From Adineta vaga (taxonomy: Eukaryota > Rotifera), in assembly GCA_021613535.1 (NCBI GenBank), contig CP075493.1, positions 15,748,001 to 15,812,000 on the forward strand: DNA of 64,000 nt, in the 5' to 3' direction. Under the pieces are notes generated by a model. It did no database searches. It saw only the letters and a program-made list of their open reading frames with translations, and was not told where the DNA came from. The translations under genes were made by a program, and so were the position numbers. Positions 10,701-23,600 of the stretch are shown here, one piece after another; positions within the stretch are counted from its first letter, which is position 1; each line of letters starts with the position of its first letter.

Positions 10701-11693
10701 ATGTCCGCAGAATATGATTTCATTGAATATTTAATTCGAATTCAAACAAATTCACATAGATTTGGTGGACCAATTTTAATTATTTTTGGTACCATAAGTT
10801 GTATATTAAGTTTACTCATCTTTACTAAGAATAATTTACGTAAAAATCCCTGTTCAATCTATTTTATGGCATATAATACAGTTTGTTTAATAATGATATA
10901 TACTATCATTTTACCCTATACATTAAGCATCGGTTATAATATTGATACCGTTTTATTAAATATAAATATCTGTCGTTTTCGTCTTTATAACATACTTTTA
11001 TCTGATGTCTTAGGTCCATCATATTTAATTTTGGCATCAATTGATCGAATATTAATAACTTCAAGAAATGCTCGTACAAGACATCGTAGTACGGTTCGTT
11101 CGGCTTATCTAAGTATTTTCTTAATAGCATTATTTTGGTTATTAATAACAAGTCATACATTAATATTTGCTCGTATTATACCAATAGGACCGAGTTTGAA
11201 TATTTATTATTTTCAAAGTGGTGATTATTACATATTTATAAGCTATTATGCAGTTATATTTAAAGGTTTTCTATGTCCTTTATCGATGATCATTTTTGGA
11301 TTATGGTCAATTAAAAATGTTCGAAGTTTAGTACGTATTCATCCAAATTCTCTTGGAGAAACGCATGGCACAATACAAAATAATGCTTGCTCAGTTAAAC
11401 ATTCAAAAGATCGTCAATTATTTCGAATTCTTATTTATGATATTTTTATTTATCTTACATTTAATTTAATGTTATCAATCGTTTTAATATATCAACAAAT
11501 TGTTCAACCTTCATCAGAAAATATTATTGACAATCAACTTCGTACTTTTTATATTATTCTCGGTACTTTTAGTTGTTATATTCCATCTTGTATTGGATTC
11601 TACAGTAATTTATTTATATCAAAAATGTTTCGAAATTCAGCAAAACAAGTTTTCTTATGTAAAGACATATTCTGTCTACAACAGCGACATTAA
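10701..11693 (+). CDS. Rhodopsin-family GPCR, intronless
   Basis: A complete 330-residue frame with a short N-terminus and seven hydrophobic segments. TM3 ends with A-S-I-D-R-I, a variant of D-R-Y. The third inner loop carries a basic K-H-S-K-D-R-Q-L-F-R-I-L stretch typical of this group. TM7 is poorly conserved (S-C-I-G-F-Y-S-N-L-F) and lacks a clear N-P-x-x-Y. The C-terminus ends in a small cysteine-rich tail that could be palmitoylated. Unlike the GPCRs at 9 kb and 36 kb, it has no intron in TM7. The ligand is unknown. The start ATG follows TTAAAAA and is the first in frame. Confidence 0.8.
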   Translation: MSAEYDFIEYLIRIQTNSHRFGGPILIIFGTISCILSLLIFTKNNLRKNPCSIYFMAYNTVCLIMIYTIILPYTLSIGYNIDTVLLNINICRFRLYNILLSDVLGPSYLILASIDRILITSRNARTRHRSTVRSAYLSIFLIALFWLLITSHTLIFARIIPIGPSLNIYYFQSGDYYIFISYYAVIFKGFLCPLSMIIFGLWSIKNVRSLVRIHPNSLGETHGTIQNNACSVKHSKDRQLFRILIYDIFIYLTFNLMLSIVLIYQQIVQPSSENIIDNQLRTFYIILGTFSCYIPSCIGFYSNLFISKMFRNSAKQVFLCKDIFCLQQRH

Positions 11694-11869
11694 AATTCGA
11701 ATAAATAACGATTGAGTATTGTCAAATGTTGTATCCGTTGTACGTTTCTCAGATTAATTAACAACTTTTGTAAATAAATTTCTTTTTGTTTCTTCTAACT
11801 TATTATTTATTTTTCAATATGATTTTATTTTCAATCATGTTCGTATCTTTCTAATTATTGTATATTTTT

Positions 11870-11944
11870 TGAGAGTGTGGATATAGGTATGCGTGAATGA
11901 TGAGAGAGCCGTTACGGCCATAGCCTCACCCTCACCCACCCTCG
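11870..11944. repeat. Telomere-like hairpin 4
   Basis: GAGAGTGTGGATATAGGT in one arm; TCACCCTCACCCACCCTCG in the other. It lies in the short gap between the convergent 3' ends of the GPCR at 10.7 kb and the ART-NHL gene. Confidence 0.65.
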
Positions 11945-12023
11945 ACGATGCCGTCCGTGTGAATCATAAATTTTGCGTTACTTTTTTAAAAAAAATTTAT
12001 TTAAAGAAAAAAACAAATAATTT

Positions 12024-13777
12024 TTATTGACGAATTAAATCAAATCTTTGTATTCGATCATTTCCATAATCAGCAACATAAAGATTTCGTTCGATATCAA
12101 ATAATAAACCAGTAGGACAATACAATTGATATAATTCATATCCTTGACCATATTCACCAATGACAATTTCACCTTCTTTCTTGCCTTCACACCAACGCAT
12201 TATTCGATGATTATAACAATCTGCCACATAAACTTCACTCGAATCACCAACAATTAATCCAAGAGGACGATAAAATTGGTTAAGATCATCTCCATGACCA
12301 TTTCCACCAGCAACAATAATTCCTTCTCGAGCATCTTTTCTCCATTTCATTACACGATGATTTTTCGCATCCGAAACATAAACTGATTGGTCATTATCAA
12401 CAAAGATGAAAGTAGGTTCATTCAATTGATTTAATCGATTGCCACATCCATTTCCACCAGCTACTAATTTTCCTACTGTTTCTCCAATTTTCCATCTTCT
12501 TACTTCATTCTTACAATAATCAGAAATATAAAGAAATTCATCTTTATCTATCGTTAAATGAGAACATTTTATATTTTCGATGAGTATTTCTTGTTGATTC
12601 TGATTTCGCCGCCATCGAACTACTCGATCATTTCCGTAATCATTAATAATGAGTGAATTTGATTGTTCATGAAGAATAACATGTGTTGGATGATATAACT
12701 GATCCAATCTTTTTCCTTCTCCTTTTCCACCAGCAACAACTATTCCTTGTTTTGCATCACATGACCATTGAACAATTCGATGATTTTTATAATCAGCAAT
12801 AAATATAGTTTTGTTTTTATCGATGAAGATTCCTTCAGGTTCATAAAGTTGTTTTAATTGATCTCCATATCCATTTCCTCCAGCAACAGTTTTTCCTAGT
12901 GATTTCCATATTGGAAATTTAGTTTCTAACAAACATAATTGTTGTGAATAGAAACTATAATAAAAGAATCAAAAGTTTACTTACGAGATGATTGCGATGG
13001 TGTTGGATGTTGGTTGGAAATAGGTTTATCATCTTTTGCAATTGCTAAATTTTCTATCAATGGTAAAGAAACTTCAAAAGGTGGTGCAAGTGTTTCATAT
13101 GGTGGAATTTGTTCTCTTAAATGAATTATAAATAATTCATTTGCTACTTTGCATTTACTCACAACTTTAAAATAAGTTCCAGGTAAAAGAAGGATTTCAT
13201 TTTCTTTCTTAAAATATGAATGAGATCGAATTGATTTACCATTTAAACATTCAATATTGAATATCGTTCGTTCATGATCATTCTTTATAAATTTTTCAAT
13301 AACTTTGATTGTTTCAGTACAAGAACTTAATCCCCACCAAAAATGATCTTCCTTATATTGATCTGAAATGTTTTCACGTACACCACGCCATATGGTTCCC
13401 TTATACGATGGAAGTTTATATAAAGCAGTTAAAAGTAACTTAAGAAAAAGAAACCATTCTTTTAAAGTATCTCGATCATGAGAACGAAGTTTTTCATTAA
13501 GTAATTTAAATAAACTTGGATGTGGTTGAGGCCATTGCATTGTATATAAATGAATCGAAGCTGATTCATCTTGTGTTAAACCATCAAGAGGATCTCTTGA
13601 ATTTCTCAATGCAATTTCAATCATTATATCAATATCATAAAATAATGATCTGATTGGTTGCATAGATTCTTTTAATGAAACAAGTTGATATTTTTCATAA
13701 CCTCGAATTGGTATCAATGCTTCATCTGGCTCTTTATCAGCATCAAGAAAACGTGCAGGAATATTTTCTTCGCTCAT
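12024..13777 (-). CDS. ADP-ribosyltransferase fused to NHL repeats, two exons
   Basis: Exon 1 is 13777-12985 and exon 2 is 12925-12024. A donor GTAAGT and acceptor GTTAG flank a 59-bp intron and join in frame (phase 1) into 564 residues. Residues about 60-240 form an arginine-type ADP-ribosyltransferase domain with the R-S-E signature: W-R-G-V near 130, G-L-S-S-C-T, and an E-x-E in K-K-E-N-E-I-L-L-L-P-G near 192. Residues about 275-560 hold roughly six NHL beta-propeller repeats, each with V-A-G-G-N-G and V-A-D-Y-x-N-H-R-I-type words. The first part would transfer ADP-ribose from NAD to protein; the propeller probably selects a partner. The frame opens upstream on a non-ATG codon, so the first ATG was used. 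No signal peptide is seen, so it is likely cytosolic. Confidence 0.8.
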
Positions 13778-14615
13778 TAATAAATTAATCGTAAAAAAAA
13801 TTATCCTTGACAATAGTATACAAAGATATGTTGCTTCACGTTTGTTTCAAGATATATCTTTTCTGATATTTGCTTTATATATGTGCTCGCTATAAGTGAG
13901 TGTACCTAATGATAAGAACGACGTAAGATTGTCTTCTTACATTAAATACAATCTCTTAAATCTTTTATTCATATTGACATAAAAATTCAAAGGTGCATCA
14001 TCATTGATATCATAAATTTTCGTCTAGAAAAATCTTCGTTATATATAGATGAACATTGTATTGATCAAGCGATACCATAACATATTCAAATAGGAAAAAT
14101 AATTTGATATGATCACATCTTACATGATGATATTCTTATTATTTTTGTAGATTTTTTTCGTGTACTTAAATTCATTCTAGTCCATTCACATTTCGTCTTA
14201 TTCGATCTTGTTTAACATTTTTTTCTCGTAAAACAAGATGTCCTTATCATTTTCTCCCTCAGACAAAAGAAATACTATTAACGGTTAGTACTTGTAATCC
14301 ATTGCTTCATGCGTCCTTGTAATATTTATATATATGTCTCAATTGACGTCGGAATTTAGTTGAGTTTAGAATGCCTAAAAAAGAAAAACAGAATAAAAAT
14401 AAAATCGATTGTTTCATCTTGAGAGTGTGGATGTAGTTGAGAGTATAGAGTCCACACTCTGTTTTGTCCTGTCTTACAGATATAAGAGGACGGCGCCACT
14501 GCACTGTTATTTCAATAAACAAATCAACATTTTCCTCAAAGCATGTTATCATTGTGTGTAGCGTTGGATGAATTAGATATATACTTACACGAACGAAATA
14601 ACATCATACGTTTAG
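13778..14615. other. Spacer, no gene recognised
   Basis: AT-rich. An 81-residue frame at 14307-14552 overlaps hairpin 5 and is not convincing as a gene. Confidence 0.45.
14419..14460. repeat. Telomere-like hairpin 5
   Basis: TTGAGAGTGTGGATG, then a short loop and GAGTCCACACTCTG. A compact, diverged copy with arms of about 11 bp. Confidence 0.6.
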
Positions 14616-16135
14616 TCAGCCTAATGCACAATCAATTGAACACCGACGATTAAATACACTTGGTTGAACTCGATGATTACCGTAATCAGCCACATAAATA
14701 AATGTTTCACTTGGATCGAGAGCAACATCACCTGGAATATCAAGTAGTAGAGGTGTGTTACCTGTTACATCTGTAGTTCTAGCAAAAATGGCATCTTGTG
14801 TAGCATTCATTTGCCAATTCATCACTCGATGATTGCCTTGATCACCTACATAAATCGATTGATGTTTCAAAGATACACAAATTCCTGATGGATATTTCAG
14901 TTGATTGAATCCTGTACCAAATCCATTACCACCCACGACTGTAATACCTGTTGTATTAACTCCCAAAAAGAATTTCTGTACACGATTATTATTATTATAA
15001 TCAACAACGTAGAGTGTCGAATGAATTTCATCAAGAAAAATAAACTTTGAGCCATTAAGTAAACTATTGCTACTACCTACTGTATTGAGTTTTCCAGTCA
15101 CTACACCACCTGTAGTTGCATTTGATACCCATTTTGAAACTACGTGACAAGCAAAATCAGATATATAAATATTTCCATTTTTATCAACAGCGATTACATA
15201 AGGTGAATAAATTGAAGATAAATTACATGGATAAAGTCTAGAGATTGGAAGAGTTATATTTATTGGTGAAACAAATACATCACCGGCACCGATAGCAGCT
15301 GTGTAAACATATTCCAAATTATCTTCAAAAACGTCTTTAATAGCTCTATTCAATGCCGCAATTGTTATTCCAGAACGAGACAATGAAGAATAAGTTTGTA
15401 CTCGATCAGTATTATAATCAGTTACATAGAGTGTATTATCCGACGTAACATGAAGACCCCATGGACCCGATAAACCTTTAACTCCACCACCACTTGCTGC
15501 ATTACCAAACCGAGCAACTGTCATTCCGCTATCAACATAATAAGTATAAATGATTAAAAGACAAATAATCTTTTCAATAGAATATATTTACTTGCTTGAT
15601 TTAAACATTGATAAATAGAATTACATTCAATATCTCGACATTCAAATCCAAGATCTGATCCATAAACATCAATCGTTTCACATGATTGATTGAAATATCG
15701 TTGAGGTAAACATAAATTTCCATTCTAATACGTCATTGAAGTTGAATCACATATTTCATAACGACTCTTAGCATGTTTATCACACGGTTGATTATGAAGA
15801 GAAAGATATATATTTGATGTCATTTGAATCATACCCACTTTTGATCGAGGTTTCGATGGTATATCAAGAGAAATCATACCAGTTGTTAAATCATCAGACC
15901 ACAATCGACATTCACCTGGATCTTGATCAAATTCAAATAAACGACAAGCTATTCTTTGATTGCATTCCAAATGACAACGAAGAATATTTGTTTGAATAGG
16001 AGTAAGAAAAGGACCCATTCTATTGTCATTGGGTACAAATATATAACCATAATCACTTGAACGAACGATTGATCGATCTTGATAAGTCAAATCAATGCAA
16101 GAGAAACTAAGCAAGAAGAAAACAATAATGAACAT
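14616..16135 (-). pseudogene. PAN/Apple-like plus NHL-repeat secreted protein, damaged
   Basis: From an ATG at 16135 the first exon has a signal peptide and a PAN/Apple-like segment (C-H-L-E-C-N-Q-R-I-A-C-R-L-F). A TAG at 15727-15725 halts it. The same frame continues past the stop with a second cysteine-rich stretch (N-G-N-L-C-L-P-Q-R-Y) up to a splice donor near 15583. A downstream exon from about 15524 encodes NHL repeats (D-Y-N-T-D-R-V; V-G-G-N-G-F-G-T-G; V-A-D-Y-G-N-H-R-V) and ends at 14616. The only GT-AG pair I can find at that intron leaves the NHL frame out of phase. Two independent lesions suggest a pseudogene, although stop read-through and an unseen splice site are possible. It resembles a secreted recognition protein. 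Confidence 0.6.
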
Positions 16136-17684
16136 TTTGTGATTTTTTTTTGGACTTTATGATTGAAAATAAATAAAGCGATGTACTTTATAATGTGCTT
16201 TAAACAAATAGCAAAAAAAACATAATTACATAAAGTGCTGTGAAAGAATATTTTTCCTTTTTAAATTAATTCAAATTATCAGAACGATAATATAACACTC
16301 TACATAACAGACTTTGTACTTATTTTGTAAATAATATAAATGTACTCGGTTAACTTTAGTAATATCAATGCTTCTAAATCTTTATACATTTATTATTTCT
16401 TAGCTAATCTTATAGTCATGAATTCTTCTTCTTTACATGTTTCTAATAGACATCAAAGAATGTTCTTAAAATTAGTTGATTGTCAGACAATATTTGGAAC
16501 GAATCGATTTTTGGATTATTTTGATTAGAGTATTTTCGCTTGAAAAAAATCGTATAGATTTCTTAGCATTTCATAAATTCTATCGAAAACGTTGTGGTCG
16601 AATTGAAAAACAATCTGTAATAGAAATAAGGTACATATTTTTCACTTTATAATAATTATCAATCTTGTAAAAACCTTTTTCTTCTATTTGTGCTTTAATT
16701 TCCAGTATTCATAATTCATCAATTTACTCTAGTTAATGACAAAATTTTTGATGTTATGAGTACTTTAGGAGAACTTTCAATCTTTCAAATTAACCCACGT
16801 ATATCAAGTATTTTCATGTATGTTTTAAGTCGAATTTTTCTTTTATATTTTATTAATAGTTTTCAATTTCAAATTAAAAATATATTTCAAAGATTTTTTT
16901 CGAGCGATCCTCGCCATTGGTTAGCTTAGTTTTTTCTAAGGACTCAATAGATTCCTTTGAGATAGCAGTCTACGAGATAGAATTGAAATTTTGTATTCAG
17001 AGACCAAGTTGCCCAGATATGTCTCAGATGACCAGTAGTTTTCGAGGTTTCCTAAATATCTGGCCTTGTAGGTAGTTAAAAGAACTATCAATTGGTAAAA
17101 ACCTGATCTCCGTAGTTATTTATATCGTTGAGTTATTATGCAAATATTGATGTGTGTATCTATCATATACATCTATCTTATATATTTATAAAGTTGCTTA
17201 CGACTGTAATCCTGATAGATACAAACACAAATATTCATCGGAAAACAAGCCATGAGGAATCGTACTCAACGAAAAGATTTTTCCTGATAATTTTGATGCG
17301 CAGATAGTCCAGCATGAATCATCTCTCTCATATACTTTTTGCAGTACACATAACTTCCGGATGAAATCCGAAGTTTCCACATTCATTCTTTGTCAAATTA
17401 ATTCGACTTTAAAAACTGTATGTTGTTTTTGTTTCCTAATATATTTTTGATTATTTAATTGAATAAATCACAAGACATCGACAAACAGCGAGCGAGACAC
17501 GAATAGTGAAATAGAAAGCGAATGTATGTTGATAGATGACTATGATATAAAAGCAAATATTTCTTTACAAAAAAAAGTTCTTCACACACAAAAAGCACAG
17601 AGTTACAATATTGAATTAGGAAATGATAATTATTTAACCAGAAAATATTGTTGAAAGACATCTTCTAATCAATTAAATTGTATG
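16136..17684. other. Spacer without recognised genes
   Basis: Several frames of 60-68 codons occur (16340, 17198, 17455), none with recognisable content. No hairpin of the telomere-like family or transposon end was seen. Confidence 0.45.
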
Positions 17685-20600
17685 TCAACGAGTAAAAATC
17701 CGATTGATCATGCGTTTAGGCAGAATCTTTTTGATGATTATCAACAATGCTGCTTTATAAGTCTCTGATGGCAGAATGAATGCAAAGACTACCGACATCG
17801 ACGGTAAAAATCCGATGAGATAACTAAATACAATAAGAAGAGGACGTCGATCAACTTTGTTACACACAAAGATGAAAGTCAAAATGAGACGAGGTAAAGC
17901 GAGTAAACCAAGAATTGCAGGCGCAATGAGTATGTGCTTGTGTTTGCGAATTTGTTTTTTTATGTCTGCTAATAGTAAATTACCAGTCACGTTCTTATTA
18001 GCGGTTGGTTGTGCAGTTGCCTGTCGCTTCGATGAAAGAGTACCTATAATAATGATGACACTACTGACAAAATTAGAAATTATTGGCAGTAGAAATAACG
18101 AAACATTTAAAGTTGAATAAACGGTTAGAAAACTCGGTCGATCAGCATTGATAGTAAGTACACACCACTCTTGTTTGTCCTGCGTATCATTTACTATTCG
18201 ACGAAAAATTAATTCTGGCATGGAAATGAGACCGACTAGAATAAATACTGCTAGAATAACCCATTTGGCTGTGCTTTTACTTTTTGCAGTCTGGAATCGG
18301 GTTTTACGTGTAACAGCCATTGCTCGTTCGATGCCTACGGAAGCATTAAGCCATTCACAACATGCCGGACACCATTTTAATAGAAACTCAATGAGTGAAC
18401 AGCTAACGTTATTCTGCTTCTGACTGAACAAGAAGATTATTTTACACACAAGTGTTATCATATTGACCAACCCGATTAAAGATGAAAATAATAAATAACG
18501 ATCACAACCAGATTTTCGTACTTTTTCTTGAATAAATGTGCTCGTGGAGAGACCATTAAGTATCAATCCAAAAACGACCAAGATACAAACCAAAACAATA
18601 GTCCATTTAACCTCACTTGACTGGTAAAGAATACTAGTTGCAGTCGATAGTATATAGGAACCGATAATACCATCAAGCGAAAGAGTATAACCGGCCATTG
18701 AGAATTGACATATATTTCCGTAGCTGCATGGATCACAGAGGCACACAGAAGTAGTTGGACAAATTTCATGATCTTGGACACACATGCCTTGGCCACTACA
18801 CGTCTCTAATGGACATTGATACTTTGTTGTCTTGAAATTCAAACAATCTGTATGGTTGATCTTATTACATAAACACATGAGTTGATCATCGTAAAAACAC
18901 GGCAATCTCTTTCCTTTGTGTAAGTTTTCAAGACACAAACTTTGATAGCTCTTAACGCGTTGTAGTGGACGTTGAGCGAGAACAGTAGGATTCAATAGCT
19001 CTCGAATATGACGACATCGATTGGATGATTGTATTTTAGTATCTATCTCATTGAATTTATTGCAAGAATAGGTTGCACATAAAACCAAGAGATAATATTC
19101 AAATTGATCACGATCCTCATACAGTTGAATAAAAACAAGTGATGGCATTTCCGCAGAACTTTTGACAAAAAATGTAAAATTCGATATACCTCGATGAAGA
19201 CGCCGAAAATAGACTAAGTGACTAGGTTCGCCCAAAACTAGTTGTAAAAAAGTGTGAATGAATACAATTTTCGATGCTGGAATAGGAGTGTCTTTTGTGA
19301 ATGTTACATGAATTCGTGGTGCACGACTTTCACACCGTTTACCAACCCATTCTATATCACATAGACACTCAAATGTTTCGTACCTTCCAGATTCTAATTC
19401 GTTTATCGGTATACAGCGACCATTTCCACTACAAATAGCAGGAGTGCATGGATCGAACGGAATCAAACATCGGCTACCAATACGCCCCACTGGACATACA
19501 CATATATCTCGATTGAGTTGACTATCTTTTCCAAGACAGAGAGACTCGTTTGAACATGATGAACAACGACTGTTTTTGAACGTTATTTGCATTGTTTCTG
19601 ATACCTTTACTGTGTCAGGTATGATCAATCGCTTTGCTATTCGGTTGACTGGTAAAAATTCGAATGGAACAGAAAAATTCCATGACATACGATGTTCAAG
19701 TTGTTGGAATGTAAACACATGAATAAACACTGAATGATTGTAAAGTAGTGATGATTTGGTGATTGGATAGGGCAAATAGATTATATAGCGAGGCAAACAA
19801 TCAAATAATGGTTTGTAAATAACTTGTTCATATGAAATAATAGAACCGTTGTAATCATTACGTACTAAGAGAATGACAACTTTAAAGAATGATGATAGAG
19901 GATCGAGATGATCAATCGAGCCCATGATTCGTAGTTGAAGTATGAATACCAGTCGCCTACGCTGAAATTGACATCGATCACCATAGTACTGATCCTGACA
20001 GAAACAATAGAAACCAGGAGGATTAATCGATGAACGTATATGTATTCCACGGTTACAGCGCCAAAGAATAGAATCGTCGAGTAATGATCGACTTTGTCCA
20101 ATCTGACTTGCTATTATTTTTTCTGAACGCTGTTCCGGATAGCTTGGAAAATGCATGAGATTTATTGATTCTACGAACGTTCGATCGATGAGCTCGCAGA
20201 AGATTTCATCTTCACCGTCGCTACAGTGGAAGTTATTATCACAACGGGAAATATGATTACGTACAGAACCATCACGACAACGAAATAGGTCAATTTCACA
20301 GGATGACTCTTTTCCATTGGAGAGCCATTTGCATGCGGTAGTTTCATCATCATTTTCCGGGCAATCCTGATGACAATCGCAGACTTGAATAGGCGAAATA
20401 CACAGATCTGAATTTCGACATCGATAGCGACGCATAAGATTATCTTGATAATGGATACGACAGAATTGTCGTTCATCAACTGAGCCCAAACAATTGATGA
20501 CATCATCATTTGCTTTCGAAATCGACAAACATTTTGGATAGCCAGTCTGAGGATCAAAACACATATGTTGAGTCCGATTACAACCCATGGCTTGATACAA

Positions 20601-23600
20601 GAACGGAAAACAACCGATTTCATCACGTCCGTCTACAAGATTCCATGCACGATTGCATCTGGTATCAGATGCATTATGATACCATTGGGTCATGATACAG
20701 TTCGATTCATCCGTGTTATTATCCATATCGGGTATACTTTCAATGATCCCATTGCAAATGCGACCAAAAGTCAAGTTGAAACGAAGTGGTTCTTGGCGGT
20801 AGATCCGACATCTATCGGAATCTACGTCTATGCATGAATAACGATGGTAAGTACCCTCATCACTTCCATCGACGCAATTCCTCTATAGCAGTGCAAAAGT
20901 TTTCGATTATATTTTAAGACAAAAAAGATAGTAGACTATACAAGAGATATTGAAAGAAAAATAATCGTTTCAATTTGATTTAAAACTTATGCAACTAAAA
21001 AATCGCTAACTATTTTCGATATCGGCATTCCTTGCAAACAATTCTCCCAACAAATTCTAATACCGTGTATACTACGTTGTGTGTTTTTCTTATTTTGTAT
21101 GAATCTTCGAGTGTGTAAAGTGGAAATTTGATATATTTTATGCAATATAATACTCAGTAGACAGTATAATGTCTCTATAGTAGTCATCCAAGAACCGTTT
21201 CAAAGTGTCCACTATACGCAGGTGTCCACATAGGAAGATTAAACTGTATCTTTGCTTATTCTTTTTATCATATTATCGAAATTTTCTAGCATTGAGCCTG
21301 TAGTTTGGCGTTTTCTTAATTTGAGTCCAAAAGACAATCTAATGGTTTTCGAACGAGAGAAGTTACTATACAACTTATGAATAGTTGTGCAAAGGTTCTT
21401 CTAAAACTCATGGTGAAAACAATAGCCTCAGTTCAGCTACCATTCAGTTTCATGCATTCAAAATGAACTTCAAAAACCGGTTTGAAATCACTCGTATAGA
21501 TTATAAACAAAACTATATTTACGTAGTAGAGACGAAAGCTATAGGAAAAATTTTCATCGAGACCAGGACGGAATAGTTGTGAAACAAATGATAACCCAGG
21601 AAGATCTACAAATTTGGAATTGATAATACCAGCAGATAAAGCTCGTTGAGCCAAATCTCTTCACCAATCGATTTGTGAGGTGATTTGGCTTTTCCTATAT
21701 AGGAAAAAATAATATTCATCAGAAAGTCTTTTTTAGCCATTTTGGGTTTCTGTGGGTCTTCGTAGAATCGGTTCAACGGACTCTATCTATTGGTATTATC
21801 AATTTCCAATTTAGGCATCATTGTGAGTCTTCGCTTGTTTTACAAATACTCGACAACGACAGGAAAAGTTTCACCTTGCAGCTCTCTAAACGGCGTCTGT
21901 GTCTATCCATTGGAAATAAATTTTAAAAGAGAAAGATAACTATTCTCTATCAGTTTCATTATCGTAGACTTAACAGAATAATTCAGACAGGCTAGCACAA
22001 AATTCGGCCGTCGTTTATTGGTATTTGTCGAGCTCTAGATTAACTTAGCCTGATAACCTGTTATAAATTTCTGCGTGTGAGTTTCTCCCTGAACACTAAT
22101 ATCACTGCGGTCAGTGTCACAGTGAGGAACAACGCATACATTATGGTGAATTGTCTACGCAGGAATCAGTTTGAAAATAGATTGTAGTAAAATCAACAAC
22201 AGAAGCACTGATCAAAGATTGACCATTTAAGCAAAAATAATCTGTTTGCAGTCTCACACTTCGACCTGATAAATACTCACGATTTCATTGTCGATGGCCG
22301 ATGTATGAATACACCTTGCTCCACTATCGCACCTATATCTAGAAGGTAAATTTAAGAAACATGTGTTTGTTTGATGTTCGTCTTCGCCATTTGCACAATC
22401 GTATGTACCATCAGAAAGTCGATGGCGTGAGATAGAAGTTATATTATCATGGCATTGAAACAATGCAGATTGATTACCACTAGCATGTGGAGAATAGATA
22501 AGTGCACAAGAGTGCACCAAGCGTTTGATATCTTTAATCATAGCAGCGAAATTATCGTATGTCTGGTTTGTAAATGTGTCAAATGTTCGACATAATAAAC
22601 CATGAAGCCAAAGTAAGTTTGTCGTATTCTGACTCTTAGCGAGATATGAGCATATAGTCTCATTGAAACAGATCGATACTGGTGTGTTTTTATTGTATGT
22701 GAGAACTACGTGTGCAAAAAGAATGAATGTTGACGATGGCATTTTTTTTAAGTAAAGAATATCTCGTGGATATCTAGGACAGCCATCTATTGTACTTGGT
22801 CCATCATAACAGTATCCATCACCGCATGAAAATTCTGATCGGTAACATAATCGGTCTTCACAGGCATAAGTAATTCGATCGCTGCAGTCATAGTTTCCCC
22901 GTGGTGTTTCATCAGATCCATCCATACAGTCGAACTCACCATCAAAGTAAAACACTTTGTCAATACATAATCCATTTAAACAACGAAATTCCGTAATAGG
23001 ATCGCATTCATTATACTCAAGTGTATCACATTGATATTCATCCAACCCATTAGCACAATCGATTTTACCTATGAAGATATTTTTCCTATCAGTTATCTAT
23101 ATTTGCATCTCAAACATTTATTCTACGAGATGAAAAGATAATGGAAACTTCGCATATAGATGAGATCTGTCTGGGTAGAAAAAATGTCTCATTTCGATGT
23201 GTGTTGCAAAATAGGGACATTTTAATGGCACAGTAATATCTCAGTAAGGATGCGTTCGTTCTGTCTCAAATTCGGGGAAGTTTCTAATATTTATAAGACC
23301 TATCTATGGATGAAAATTTAGTTCGTTATTTGATCATTCAAGTATTCAGAAGAATCTTATAGTCATAAGCCAAAATCCAGTAATCGTTTGTGCGCATGTT
23401 CTGTCAAAAAGCGATTGGACACAGGAAAACGTTCTCTCATGAGCAGAGATGTGAGGTTTACGGACAGGCGGAGGCGCAGAAGGAGAGGAGAGAGGTATTT
23501 TCACAGCTACTAAGGATGAGAGTGTGAGTGAGGGTGTTGATCATGGTATCTCTTCTTCACCCACACCTTCAACTCCGAATCGAAACAGTTGTTTTTCAAA

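Noticed and set aside
20171-20626. Second-frame ORF of 151 codons overlapping the LDLa receptor
   Set aside because: It is a shadow of the LDLa-coding frame on the same strand and shows no domain.
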